Source: UBA3941 sp002385665 (GTDB lineage: Bacteria; Bacillota; Clostridia; Caldicoprobacterales; UBA3941). From it: 64,000 nucleotides of DNA. The stretch lies in assembly GCA_050949255.1 (NCBI GenBank), contig JBMNFJ010000017.1:124001-188000 (forward strand), given 5' to 3'. The notes under the pieces were generated by a model that searched no databases, had not been told where the DNA came from, and was given only the letters and a program-made list of their open reading frames with translations. The position numbers were made by a program, and so were the translations under genes. Below are positions 8,778-16,719 of the stretch, piece after piece. The stretch's first letter is position 1. Every line of letters starts with the position of its first letter.

Positions 8778-9257
8778 CTATGAATTTTTAATTAGATCGA
8801 CAAGTTTCTGGCTTGGTCTAAAGACTATTCTATGAATCCTATCGTCTTTTTCAAAGGCTACTACATAGTTTTCCGGAGACCGCCTATCAAAAGCAATAAC
8901 ATGGCTTTTATACCTGGTATTCTTGTCCCTTCGTTCATGGGCCAGGGGACAAAAATATAGGATCCTACCAAGGGGCACCCTGGCAATCTCACGGCTTCGC
9001 TTGCCCACCAGGCTTTCAAAAATCAATATGTTCCCTTTTAGAGTATAACTATACTCCAATATTCTCCTTCTATATACATATATACCCACAAGTATGTATA
9101 ATAAAAAAGCGATATACCCACTATAGCTTATTCCGTACCTGTTATATATGAAGTTGGCAATTCCAACTATGACAACCAATAGCGCCGTCAGTCCCAAGGA
9201 CAGGCCCAACACTGACATACGGTCTCCTTTGACAGATTTTACAATTTCCCTATGCAT
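8778..9257 (-). CDS. Small membrane protein with a cytoplasmic PH-like domain
   Basis: About 159 residues, with no family I can name firmly. Two hydrophobic helices (about residues 15-35 and 45-65) are followed by a beta-rich C-terminal half with alternating hydrophobic strands (YTLKGNILIFESLVG, VIAFDRR, NYVVAFEKDD). It resembles bacterial PH-domain membrane proteins. I prefer the ATG at 9257, nine bases after GGTAGGGG; an in-frame ATG at 9266 has almost no spacing from that site. It stands alone on the minus strand between gin and the Pro/Met-rich gene. Confidence 0.6.
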   Translation of the reverse strand: MHREIVKSVKGDRMSVLGLSLGLTALLVVIVGIANFIYNRYGISYSGYIAFLLYILVGIYVYRRRILEYSYTLKGNILIFESLVGKRSREIARVPLGRILYFCPLAHERRDKNTRYKSHVIAFDRRSPENYVVAFEKDDRIHRIVFRPSQKLVDLIKNS

Positions 9258-9439
9258 AGAATGCATCCCCTACCCGTTCTATATTTTATCTCTTATCTAA
9301 AGATATAGCCCATTATAGCATACCAAGGTCAGTGGCAGCAATTATGATAGAAAAAAGCACCGCCATTGCGATGCTGATAAATTCGATATCCGTTAACTGA
9401 TTTTTGTTAAATATACTTAAGTAGCCAAAGATCCCTATC

Positions 9440-9880
9440 CTAATCATCAAAGATTTCATCGGCTACTTCCTTAGACATGCAAACCGCAGTTATTTCTCTA
9501 AGGGAAATGACACAAACCCCATGCTTTGTCTCAGCTACAACCTTACACTCATCAACACTAATTATCCTGACACAATCAAAGTTGCCCCTGGCACCTTCTA
9601 TAGTTAATGCCACCTTCTTATCCATCGCTTTTTCAAGAATATTCTTAAGCTGAGTTAAGCAATGCATCTTCATACCCGACCATGGATCTACCGGGTGCAT
9701 CGGCATCATGGGAGGTAGGGGCATCATGGGTGGCGTCGCCGGCATTGATGGATATTCAGGACATGGCATGGGATAGGGATAATGCGGCTCCGGTGCTCCG
9801 CTATAGTAGTCATAGCCGGTTTCCTGGTTATAAATAGGATCAAAAGCATATCTTACGGAATAAATTTCGTCATTGTACAT
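9440..9880 (-). CDS. Pro/Met-rich protein with a conserved C-terminal domain (possible spore-coat protein)
   Basis: A 146-residue protein of unknown function. Residues 1-70 are low-complexity, rich in Tyr, Pro and Met (for example MPATPPMMPLPPMMPM). Residues 75-146 look folded, with CLTQLKNILEKAMDKKVALTIEGARG and then beta strands ending in VISLREITAVCM. A tyrosine/proline head and a small beta-rich tail are typical of minor spore-coat proteins in Firmicutes, but this is inference. GGAGG sits seven bases before the ATG. It appears monocistronic. Confidence 0.6.
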   Translation of the reverse strand: MYNDEIYSVRYAFDPIYNQETGYDYYSGAPEPHYPYPMPCPEYPSMPATPPMMPLPPMMPMHPVDPWSGMKMHCLTQLKNILEKAMDKKVALTIEGARGNFDCVRIISVDECKVVAETKHGVCVISLREITAVCMSKEVADEIFDD

Positions 9881-10143
9881 CTCGATACCTCCAATTTCTA
9901 TAATCAGCCAAGTCTACAACCATATCCGGTATTGCGATAAGGCTTGGTTGATTTCATGGATAGCTGTTAAATTTTTGGCTTTCTGCTATCCATATTTTCA
10001 CCTTGATATATTCTATGTTTCAGCTCTTGAACTGTTACAGAATTGTATTACAAAACCCATTCTCAACCCTATCTCCAGCCATTTAAGTGAATAAGGCATA
10101 TGTACTATATAGTCATTTTTCACCTATCATATGCATAACAAAA

Positions 10144-10178
10144 AGAGCAGGGTATGATTTCCATCATAATCCTGCTCT
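10144..10178 (-). terminator. Terminator downstream of the MFS gene
   Basis: On the minus strand GAGCAGGATTATGAT pairs with ATCATACCCTGCTC around a short loop and is followed by TTTTTG. It ends the GDPD-MFS operon. Apart from this hairpin, the gap 9881-10214 shows nothing recognisable. Confidence 0.8.
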
Positions 10179-10214
10179 CTCTTGTTAATTGCTATTACAA
10201 CTCCATTTAAGCTA

Positions 10215-11450
10215 TCAGTTACCAAATTCCAATTCTGCAGCTTCCACCTTTTCCTGATCCAGATCCTTCACATCACCATGCTTAACAAAAAGCATACATA
10301 AAAGCGCAAGCACAAACCCCATGCTGGCGTAGACGAACAAGGGTTTATAGCTGCCAACCAAATCCTTTATCCAACCAAACAGTATAGGGCTTACAATGGC
10401 TGCGGTTGATGAAAAGAAATAATAATATCCGGTATAGGCACCGGTCAAACCTTTCGGTGCCATTTCAACTATCATGGGATAGGAATTGATATTGATAAGT
10501 GCCCAGAATAGACCTCCGGTCACAAGAATAATTGGGATAATGAGGGTGTTCCGAATGAAGATAAGGGGAACAAAAACCGCCAGGGCACCTAATATACCGA
10601 CGAGTATCGTCCTTTTCCTACCCAGCCTTCCCGCCACAAATCCGGCAGGTATGGCAAAAACCAGAAATGCCAGCGAAAAAGAGGTGAGCACTATGGAGGA
10701 GGTCCCCGGCTCTATACCCAGAATATGCTGTCCGTACAGGGAAAAGAAGGTTTCGACGGCGTTAAAGCCCGTAAACCAAAAGAATATGGCAAGTAGCATA
10801 AAGATAAGGCTCCTGTTCTTGCCCACATCTTTCTTAATCTCCTTTTCCTTTTGCTCCACCTTTATATGTTCAGGTTCCTTGATAGAGGTATACAGGATCG
10901 CCAAAGCAAGCATCATCACTATAGAAGCCATATAGAAGGGATATCCGGTGTTCACCTTATAGAGAAGGCCACCCAGCCCATAGGCTATTACGGCTGCAAA
11001 TCCCCCCATGAAATTAATAACACCATTTGCCTTACTCCGCAAGGGGCTGGGGGTCACATCCGGCATCAGGGCCACCGTGGGAGCCCTGTATATGCTCATG
11101 GAAAAATTCATAATAATGATAAATAACATAAGGGTAAAAAGAGAGTTTGACCAAGGTATCAGGGAACAGAATATCGCCGCCAGGGGAACCCCAACCAGGA
11201 GGAAAGGCATGCGCCTGCCGAACCTGGTATTGGTCCTATCGCTTAGGGCCCCAAATAGGGGCTGGAAAACAACGGCGAAGACATTGTCTATGGTCATTAT
11301 GGCCCCGATGAAGGTCCCGCTTTTTATGTAGGTTTCAAGCATTATGGGGACATAATTGTTGTAGATGGGCCAAATTATACTGGCGGAGAAGAAGCCCAAG
11401 CCAAGAATAAAGGTCTTTTTATAATCCAATTTCATAGATTTCGACTTCAC
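10215..11450 (-). CDS. MFS transporter (SLC45/GPH-like)
   Basis: A 411-residue transporter with about 12 hydrophobic segments. The loop after helix 2 carries GALSDRTNTRFGRRMPFLLVG, the sugar-transporter-like MFS signature found in SLC45 and GPH-type proteins. A second related motif, GRLGRKRTILVG, falls in the C-terminal half. The start is GTG with GGGGGATG upstream. It lies 14 bases after a glycerophosphodiesterase gene, so glycerophosphodiester or sugar uptake is possible. The substrate cannot be read from the sequence. Confidence 0.8.
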   Translation of the reverse strand: MKSKSMKLDYKKTFILGLGFFSASIIWPIYNNYVPIMLETYIKSGTFIGAIMTIDNVFAVVFQPLFGALSDRTNTRFGRRMPFLLVGVPLAAIFCSLIPWSNSLFTLMLFIIIMNFSMSIYRAPTVALMPDVTPSPLRSKANGVINFMGGFAAVIAYGLGGLLYKVNTGYPFYMASIVMMLALAILYTSIKEPEHIKVEQKEKEIKKDVGKNRSLIFMLLAIFFWFTGFNAVETFFSLYGQHILGIEPGTSSIVLTSFSLAFLVFAIPAGFVAGRLGRKRTILVGILGALAVFVPLIFIRNTLIIPIILVTGGLFWALININSYPMIVEMAPKGLTGAYTGYYYFFSSTAAIVSPILFGWIKDLVGSYKPLFVYASMGFVLALLCMLFVKHGDVKDLDQEKVEAAELEFGN

Positions 11451-11464
11451 GGAAACATCCCCCT

Positions 11465-12196
11465 TTAGCCGCTTATTCTTTTCCTAACATTGAGGGCCCT
11501 ATCGGGATAGTCCGTTATAATGCCATCAACACCTGCCCTCATAATCATCTCCATCTCCTTTTCCTCATCTATGGTAAAGGGATTTAGTTTTATTCCATTC
11601 TCTTTACAGCCTGCCACCAACTCGGGTACCACATTGTAATAGAGAGGATGAAGGGCTTGTGCGTTTAAATCCTTTGCATATTTCCAGGGCTCCACCAGAC
11701 CTGCCATGTACAAAAGTCCAATTTCCATGGAAGGATCTAAAGCCTTTATATCCCGAAGGCTGTAGTGATTAAAGGAAGAAAAGATTATCCTGCCCCGGAA
11801 ATTCCAACTCTTTACCATATCCACAAGTTTTTCTTCTATGCCCGGATAGAGGATGGGTCCGCTTTTGACCTCAATATTTAGGAGACCATCCCAATCCTCC
11901 AGCAGTTCAAATACCTCTCCCAAGGTTGGGATCCTCTGCCCCTTAAATTTAGGATCGAACCAGGCTCCAAAATCGTATTTTCTTATCTCCTCCAGGGTTA
12001 AAGCCCCTACCACGCCCTTTCCATCGCTGGTACGGTCAATGGTATGATCGTGAATGACTACAATTTCCCCGTCTGCGGTCAGATGAACATCAAGTTCAAT
12101 GCCCTCTGCGCCCATTTCCAATGCCTTTTCGAAGGCGGCCATGGTGTTTTCAGGGGCATAGCCTGAAGCGCCCCTATGGGCTATTATTAAAGCCAT
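11465..12196 (-). CDS. Glycerophosphodiester phosphodiesterase
   Basis: About 243 residues. It hydrolyses glycerophosphodiesters to an alcohol and sn-glycerol-3-phosphate. The catalytic signature is complete at the N-terminus: IAHRGASGYAPENT, ELDVHLTADG and VIHDHTIDRT. There is no signal peptide, so it acts in the cytoplasm. I start it at the ATG at 12196, preceded by AAAGGGTG, because the family begins with this strand; the upstream 17 in-frame codons are unlikely to be translated. It is the first gene of a two-gene unit with the MFS transporter, consistent with uptake followed by hydrolysis. Confidence 0.9.
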   Translation of the reverse strand: MALIIAHRGASGYAPENTMAAFEKALEMGAEGIELDVHLTADGEIVVIHDHTIDRTSDGKGVVGALTLEEIRKYDFGAWFDPKFKGQRIPTLGEVFELLEDWDGLLNIEVKSGPILYPGIEEKLVDMVKSWNFRGRIIFSSFNHYSLRDIKALDPSMEIGLLYMAGLVEPWKYAKDLNAQALHPLYYNVVPELVAGCKENGIKLNPFTIDEEKEMEMIMRAGVDGIITDYPDRALNVRKRISG

Positions 12197-12276
12197 ATCC
12201 ACACACCCTTTCTCTTTTATTAAACACGATCGATAAATGCAACACATCTTGTTATATTTATTCTAGAAACAAATAC

Positions 12277-12313
12277 AAAATCCTTTACTTTCGTCTAAAA
12301 AGCAAAGGATTTT
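12277..12313 (-). terminator. Terminator downstream of the hom remnant
   Basis: AAAATCCTTT (12277-12286) pairs with AAAGGATTTT (12304-12313). On the minus strand the stem ends in a T-rich run. It separates hom from the GDPD gene. Confidence 0.65.
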
Positions 12314-12365
12314 CGCTATCTTTCATGTCGGTTTCAGTGAGATAAACTGCCAGTCAAGGGGTGCT

Positions 12366-13654
12366 TCAATAGCTCTCCACCCTAAGGATGCAGGCCACTT
12401 CCTTTACAACGTCACTGTAGTTCCTCAGCTCGGCCAGCCCCTTGTCAAGCTTTTCCCTTTCGACTTCATGGGTTATGAATATAACCGGCACGAGCCTTTC
12501 ACCCAAACTACGCTGGGACACAGAGGCAATACTTATCCCATGTTTCCCCAGGGTAGTTGTAATCACTCCTAAAACTCCCGGCTTATCCACCACCGTTATA
12601 CGGATATAGTAAGATCCGGTGTCCTCACCTACAACATTTAAATTATTCCTGCCAGCGGCAAGGCTGCTACCGGTCTTGGCCGATTGTCTCATCATCCTGA
12701 TTATATCGAGGATGTCCCCGACTACAGCACTACCGGTGGGAAGGGATCCAGCCCCTTTTCCATACAGCATCAATTCCCCTACGGCATTGCCCTCTATGAG
12801 TAGGGCGTTAAACTCATTGTTGACTCCTGCAAGGGGATGGCTGTCCGGTATGATGGCAGGATGGACGTGTATTTCCAGGTCTCCTCCCTTGTTCTTGGCA
12901 GTGGCCAAGAGCTTAACGGCATACCCCAATTCCGCGGCATAACGGATCTCCGCCTCTGTAATCTTAGTGATCCCTTCACATGGAATATCGTTGGGGTTTA
13001 TATAAAGACCAAAAGCGGTTGCAGCCAATATTGCAAGCTTATAAGCTGCATCCTGCCCCTCTATGTCCGATGACGGATCAGCCTCCGCATAGCCTTTTTC
13101 CTGAGCCTTTTTCAAGGCCTCATCAAAGCTCATACCGTCTCTGCTCATACGGGTTAGGATATAGTTCGTGGTTCCGTTTATAATACCAACCAGGCCGTCG
13201 ATCCGGTTACCCGCAAGTTTATTTGTTATGGTATCGATTAAGGGAATACCCCCGCCTACACTACCTTCAAATCGGATCTCTACATCATTGGCCTTTGCCG
13301 TTTCGAACAGTTCCTTGCAATGTGTGGCCATAACGGCTTTGTTGGCAGTGACTACATGTTTGCGGTTCTCCCATGGCCTGCTTTATATAAGTAAATGCAG
13401 GCTCTATTCCCCCCATCAGCTCTACAACTATATCTATATCCGGATTATCCAGGATATCCCGGGGATCGGTTGTCAGTATCCGCTGATCCAATTCAGCCAG
13501 CCTGGGTTTATTTATATCCCTGACCAATACTTTTTCTACTTGGATCTCTGTCCCTATATACTCTCTGATCTTATCCATATTCTCACTGGAATATATTTAC
13601 AACGCCGCTGCCCACATTGCCTAAGCCCAATAGACCTACTTTGATGATTGCCAA
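12366..13654 (-). pseudogene. hom: Homoserine dehydrogenase, broken by two one-base insertions
   Basis: Together the three reading frames give a complete homoserine dehydrogenase with a C-terminal ACT domain (about 429 residues), the enzyme that reduces aspartate semialdehyde to homoserine for threonine and methionine. The N-terminal nucleotide-binding motif GLLGLGNVGSGVV follows a TTG start at 13654. An extra base at about 13585 (CAG-T-GAG) shifts the frame before NMDKIREY. A second extra G at about 13370-13372 (ATGGGAG) shifts it again before RKHVVTANKAVMA. From there the frame is open through the catalytic domain (EGSVGGGIP) and the ACT domain (VVDKPGVLGVIT). Either the gene is dead or the assembly has two indels. 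No thrB or thrC is adjacent. Confidence 0.85.
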
Positions 13655-13792
13655 CCCGATCTTCCCCTCTCTAAGCTTGGTGACCAATTTTGTACATTTT
13701 AACATCGATTATGGAGATTTTCAACCATATTCCTGTGAATTAATAATCATACGGCGGATAACCAGGTTAAAAGGTACCAACCCTACCAAACC

Positions 13793-14575
13793 TCATTTCC
13801 AGAATGCCCAGATGTTGTTGATCTGAGACTCTATAACAGAGTAATTCCATCTTTTGTGGCTCCTGCTGATGCTGTTTGGATCCTTAACAAAAAAGTCGCC
13901 ATCCTCATAATCATATAGGACGATGAAGTGTCCCGTTGTTGTAAAGTCTCCGGGCTTCATGCTGCATATTATGGGATGTCCTTTGGATAATTCTCTGGCC
14001 ATAATTTTCTCATCCAAGGGCAATTCCTTGGATTGTAAGCCTAACTTTCTTGCACCTTCCGACATCAGCGTCCATAGGGTTATGTCATTTTTCTTATCCA
14101 AATACCCGTTATCTTCACTAAACTTGGCAACTACCTGGGGATTATAGGAAAGGTCACCTGTAAGGCCTATATATACCATGGAAAGGGCGGTGGGGCCGCA
14201 TCCGTCAAGGCCAATAAGACCTTGTCCATAAGGGGCATAACCCCAATCCTCATCCCATTGCATCAAAAGAGGGATTTCCCCCTCTTTATATTTGGAGGAA
14301 AGATCGATGTTTTCCTTATATGTTCCCTTCTTTTCGGGATAAGCAAGGGCGAAATCTACAATTTCAGGGTTGCGCTTTACGGATTCTATAAGTCTTTCAG
14401 GATAGAGTTCTTGATAGTCCAAGATCTGTTGAAGCTTGGATTTGGTTGATAAGGTTGATTCCAAACCCCGCTGGTCACTCTCAGGGAGGGAGGGGGCTTT
14501 TAGATATCCATGACAAGCAAATAGGGCAAAACAGAATACCAAGGCCAGAAGCAAGAGCTTAGCTAATTTTCGCAT
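13793..14575 (-). CDS. C39-like cysteine peptidase lipoprotein
   Basis: About 260 residues. The N-terminus is a lipoprotein signal (LLLLALVFCFALFAC), so the protein sits on the outer face of the membrane. The C-terminal half is a C39_2 papain-like domain: QWDEDWGYAPYG, the catalytic cysteine in DGCGPTALSM, the histidine in TTGHFIVLYDY and the Asp/Asn in VKDPNS. Such domains cleave peptides or wall-linked substrates; the target is unknown. I use the ATG at 14575, with AAGGGGA upstream, because it begins the signal peptide; the frame stays open for 37 codons further upstream. The gap 14576-15103 has no gene. Confidence 0.8.
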   Translation of the reverse strand: MRKLAKLLLLALVFCFALFACHGYLKAPSLPESDQRGLESTLSTKSKLQQILDYQELYPERLIESVKRNPEIVDFALAYPEKKGTYKENIDLSSKYKEGEIPLLMQWDEDWGYAPYGQGLIGLDGCGPTALSMVYIGLTGDLSYNPQVVAKFSEDNGYLDKKNDITLWTLMSEGARKLGLQSKELPLDEKIMARELSKGHPIICSMKPGDFTTTGHFIVLYDYEDGDFFVKDPNSISRSHKRWNYSVIESQINNIWAFWK

Positions 14576-14994
14576 ATATAGTTTCCCCTTAAAATTTCCT
14601 TGAAACAACTGGCCCATTGAAAGACTTATCCGGCTTAACCCTTGTATTCTACCCCTGGGACATCTTTTTATATTGCTTGTCTTCAAAAGACCAGCTACCC
14701 ATAGGAAATTGTTTTTTACATATATTCTTGGAAAATGAAATTATTATATACCGCTTATCCCTAAAGATATTTTTGGAATAAATAGCATCCACTGTAAGAT
14801 TTTAATACATTATACCACATTGCTCTTGCTTAAACTAAGATTAAGTAGCATTGCCTTTTATAAATTTAGATATTATTATAAACCTATTAACCTAGATTTT
14901 GAAGGTAAAAGGTTAGATGTCATTTGATTTTGTAATAACCATCCTGGATGGGACAAGCTGCCTGTCGCCGGCAATGTCTGTAAACCTTACTAAA

Positions 14995-15040
14995 ATGTAA
15001 GATTTATATTCACTTTTATGTAAGGTTTATATTTTATAAT
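14995..15040 (+). promoter_or_regulatory. Direct repeats over the vanY-ABC promoter
   Basis: ATGTAAGATTTATATT (14995-15010) and ATGTAAGGTTTATATT (15018-15033) differ at one base and have a 23-base period. The second copy abuts TATAAT (15035-15040), and there is no good -35 box. An inverted half-copy, TGTAAACCTTAC, lies just upstream at about 14979. Two repeats in the -35 zone about two helical turns apart suggest an activator site. Confidence 0.55.
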
Positions 15041-15103
15041 CACTCCTGGCTGTACTAAGAATTTGCCTAAAACAATCTAGTCTTTTTCCGGGAGTGAATT
15101 TTT

Positions 15104-16000
15104 ATGAAAACACAAGAGAAAACATCCAGGTTTAGATTGCGAAAGCCGATAATCTTTCTAATCATTACTGCTTTTATTGGGCTTACCCTCTATACTATAA
15201 ATTTCAGAAACGATTGGATGTTTGGATTAATGGATACCCTCTTTCACGAGAGAGAAGGTGTCCTATTGGAAGTCCTGGAATACCATAGCCAGGATATAGA
15301 AAGCATTCCTCTCGATGAGCTGTCGTCACTCAGCACCAATGTTAAAACTACAAATTCTCTATCCCTCATCAATAGGAAACATAGAATTGATGATGATTTG
15401 GACTTTAACCTGGTCAATTTCAGGGATACCTCACTGTTGGTTGATGAGAATATAATAGATGACCTGGAAAATCTCCTACATGATGTAAAACAAAATACTG
15501 ATGAAAAGGTATACATTGCAAGCACCTATAGATCAGCAGAGGATCAGGAAAGGATACATAAAGAAAATCCAAGAATTGCAGTTCCTGTCAATACCAGTGA
15601 GCATCAGACCGGTTTGGCTCTGGACCTGTATGTAAGCAAAAAGGCACAACGGGAGTTTATCGACACTGATGCCGGCAAATGGATACACCATAATAGCTGG
15701 AAACATGGATTTATTATCAGATATCCCTTTCTTAAAAGGTATATTACAGGAATCGGATATGAGCCCTGGCACATAAGGTATGTGGGAAAACCCCATGCAG
15801 AGATTATCTATAAGAATCGCTGGACCTTAGAGGAGTATATCTATTCTCTGGAGGAAGATGTTTATTATGCTGTCAATGGATATGTTATATCCAGGCAATG
15901 CCCACGCAATGGCGAGTTAGATATCCCCAAGGGATTAGAAGATATTGAAATATCGCCGGACAATACGGGCTTCTATATAATCACAGGAAAAATGGAATAG
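15104..16000 (+). CDS. VanY-type D-alanyl-D-alanine carboxypeptidase
   Basis: A 298-residue M15B-family zinc carboxypeptidase with one N-terminal membrane anchor (about residues 14-30). The metal and catalytic motifs are present: STYRSAEDQ, SEHQTGLALDLY (His and Asp zinc ligands) and EPWHIRYVG (catalytic Glu and His ligand). Members trim the terminal D-Ala from peptidoglycan precursors outside the cell; VanY itself contributes to glycopeptide resistance. GGGAGTGA precedes the ATG. It is followed after 35 bases by a MacB-type exporter, which suggests one envelope-defence unit. No vanHAX or two-component genes are adjacent, so resistance is not implied. Confidence 0.87.
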   Translation: MKTQEKTSRFRLRKPIIFLIITAFIGLTLYTINFRNDWMFGLMDTLFHEREGVLLEVLEYHSQDIESIPLDELSSLSTNVKTTNSLSLINRKHRIDDDLDFNLVNFRDTSLLVDENIIDDLENLLHDVKQNTDEKVYIASTYRSAEDQERIHKENPRIAVPVNTSEHQTGLALDLYVSKKAQREFIDTDAGKWIHHNSWKHGFIIRYPFLKRYITGIGYEPWHIRYVGKPHAEIIYKNRWTLEEYIYSLEEDVYYAVNGYVISRQCPRNGELDIPKGLEDIEISPDNTGFYIITGKME

Positions 16001-16035
16001 CTCAAAACAAATAATATATTTTGGAGGAATTATAT

Positions 16036-16719
16036 ATGCAGATATTAAGAACCGAAAATCTATGTAAAAGCTATGGCAGCGGCGATACCAGGGTCGATGC
16101 CCTAAAAAATGCAAACATATCTGTAAACAAAGGGGAGTTTGTAGCAGTTGTAGGTCCTAGCGGCTCAGGTAAAAGCACCCTTCTACATCTTATAGGAGGA
16201 GTAGATAAACCTACTTCAGGCAAGGTGTTTGTAGATGATATTGATATTTACAGCTTAAATGAAAAACAATTAGCCATCTTTCGCAGAAGGAAAGTAGGTT
16301 TTGTATTCCAATTCTACAACCTGGTCCCTGTACTCACTGCAGAAGAGAATATATTACTTCCTATTTTGTTGGATAATAAAAAACCAGATAAAGCCTATAT
16401 AAATGAGCTGCTTGATCTATTAGGGTTACAGGACAGAAAAAACCATCTGCCTTCAGAACTGTCCGGCGGTCAGCAGCAAAGAGTTTCCATAGGAAGAGCC
16501 CTGGCCTATAAGCCTTCCATTATACTGGCCGATGAGCCTACCGGTAACTTGGATAGCAAAAACAGCAAGGAGATAATAGATCTTCTAAAGATTTCCGTAA
16601 AAAGATACAACCAGACTCTAATGGTAATAACCCATGATGTGGATATTGCTTCCCAGGCTGACAGGATAATAACAATAGAGGACGGCATAGTATCCAAAGA
16701 TGAGGTGATGGCCTTATGA
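16036..16719 (+). CDS. ABC transporter ATP-binding protein (MacB/LolD type)
   Basis: A 227-residue nucleotide-binding subunit. Walker A is GPSGSGKST, the signature LSGGQQQR, Walker B ILADEPTG, and the H-loop histidine lies in VITHDVDIA. The 'FQFYNLVPVLTAEEN' Q-loop stretch is typical of the MacB/LolD/BceA group, which powers mechanotransmission or peptide-sensing exporters. I start it at the ATG at 16036, with GGAGGA upstream; the TTG at 16021 overlaps that ribosome site. It overlaps the permease gene by four bases. Confidence 0.93.
   Translation: MQILRTENLCKSYGSGDTRVDALKNANISVNKGEFVAVVGPSGSGKSTLLHLIGGVDKPTSGKVFVDDIDIYSLNEKQLAIFRRRKVGFVFQFYNLVPVLTAEENILLPILLDNKKPDKAYINELLDLLGLQDRKNHLPSELSGGQQQRVSIGRALAYKPSIILADEPTGNLDSKNSKEIIDLLKISVKRYNQTLMVITHDVDIASQADRIITIEDGIVSKDEVMAL

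Noticed and set aside
12366..13654. Programmed frameshift in hom
   Set aside because: Neither indel site has a slippery heptamer or a following structure, and hom is not known to use frameshifting.
14576..15103. Small RNA in the gap before vanY
   Set aside because: Apart from the direct repeats at the promoter I see no hairpin with a T-run and no promoter pair that would define a transcript.
15104..16000. Glycopeptide-resistance cluster
   Set aside because: Only a VanY-like carboxypeptidase is present; no vanH, ligase, vanX or sensor pair is nearby.
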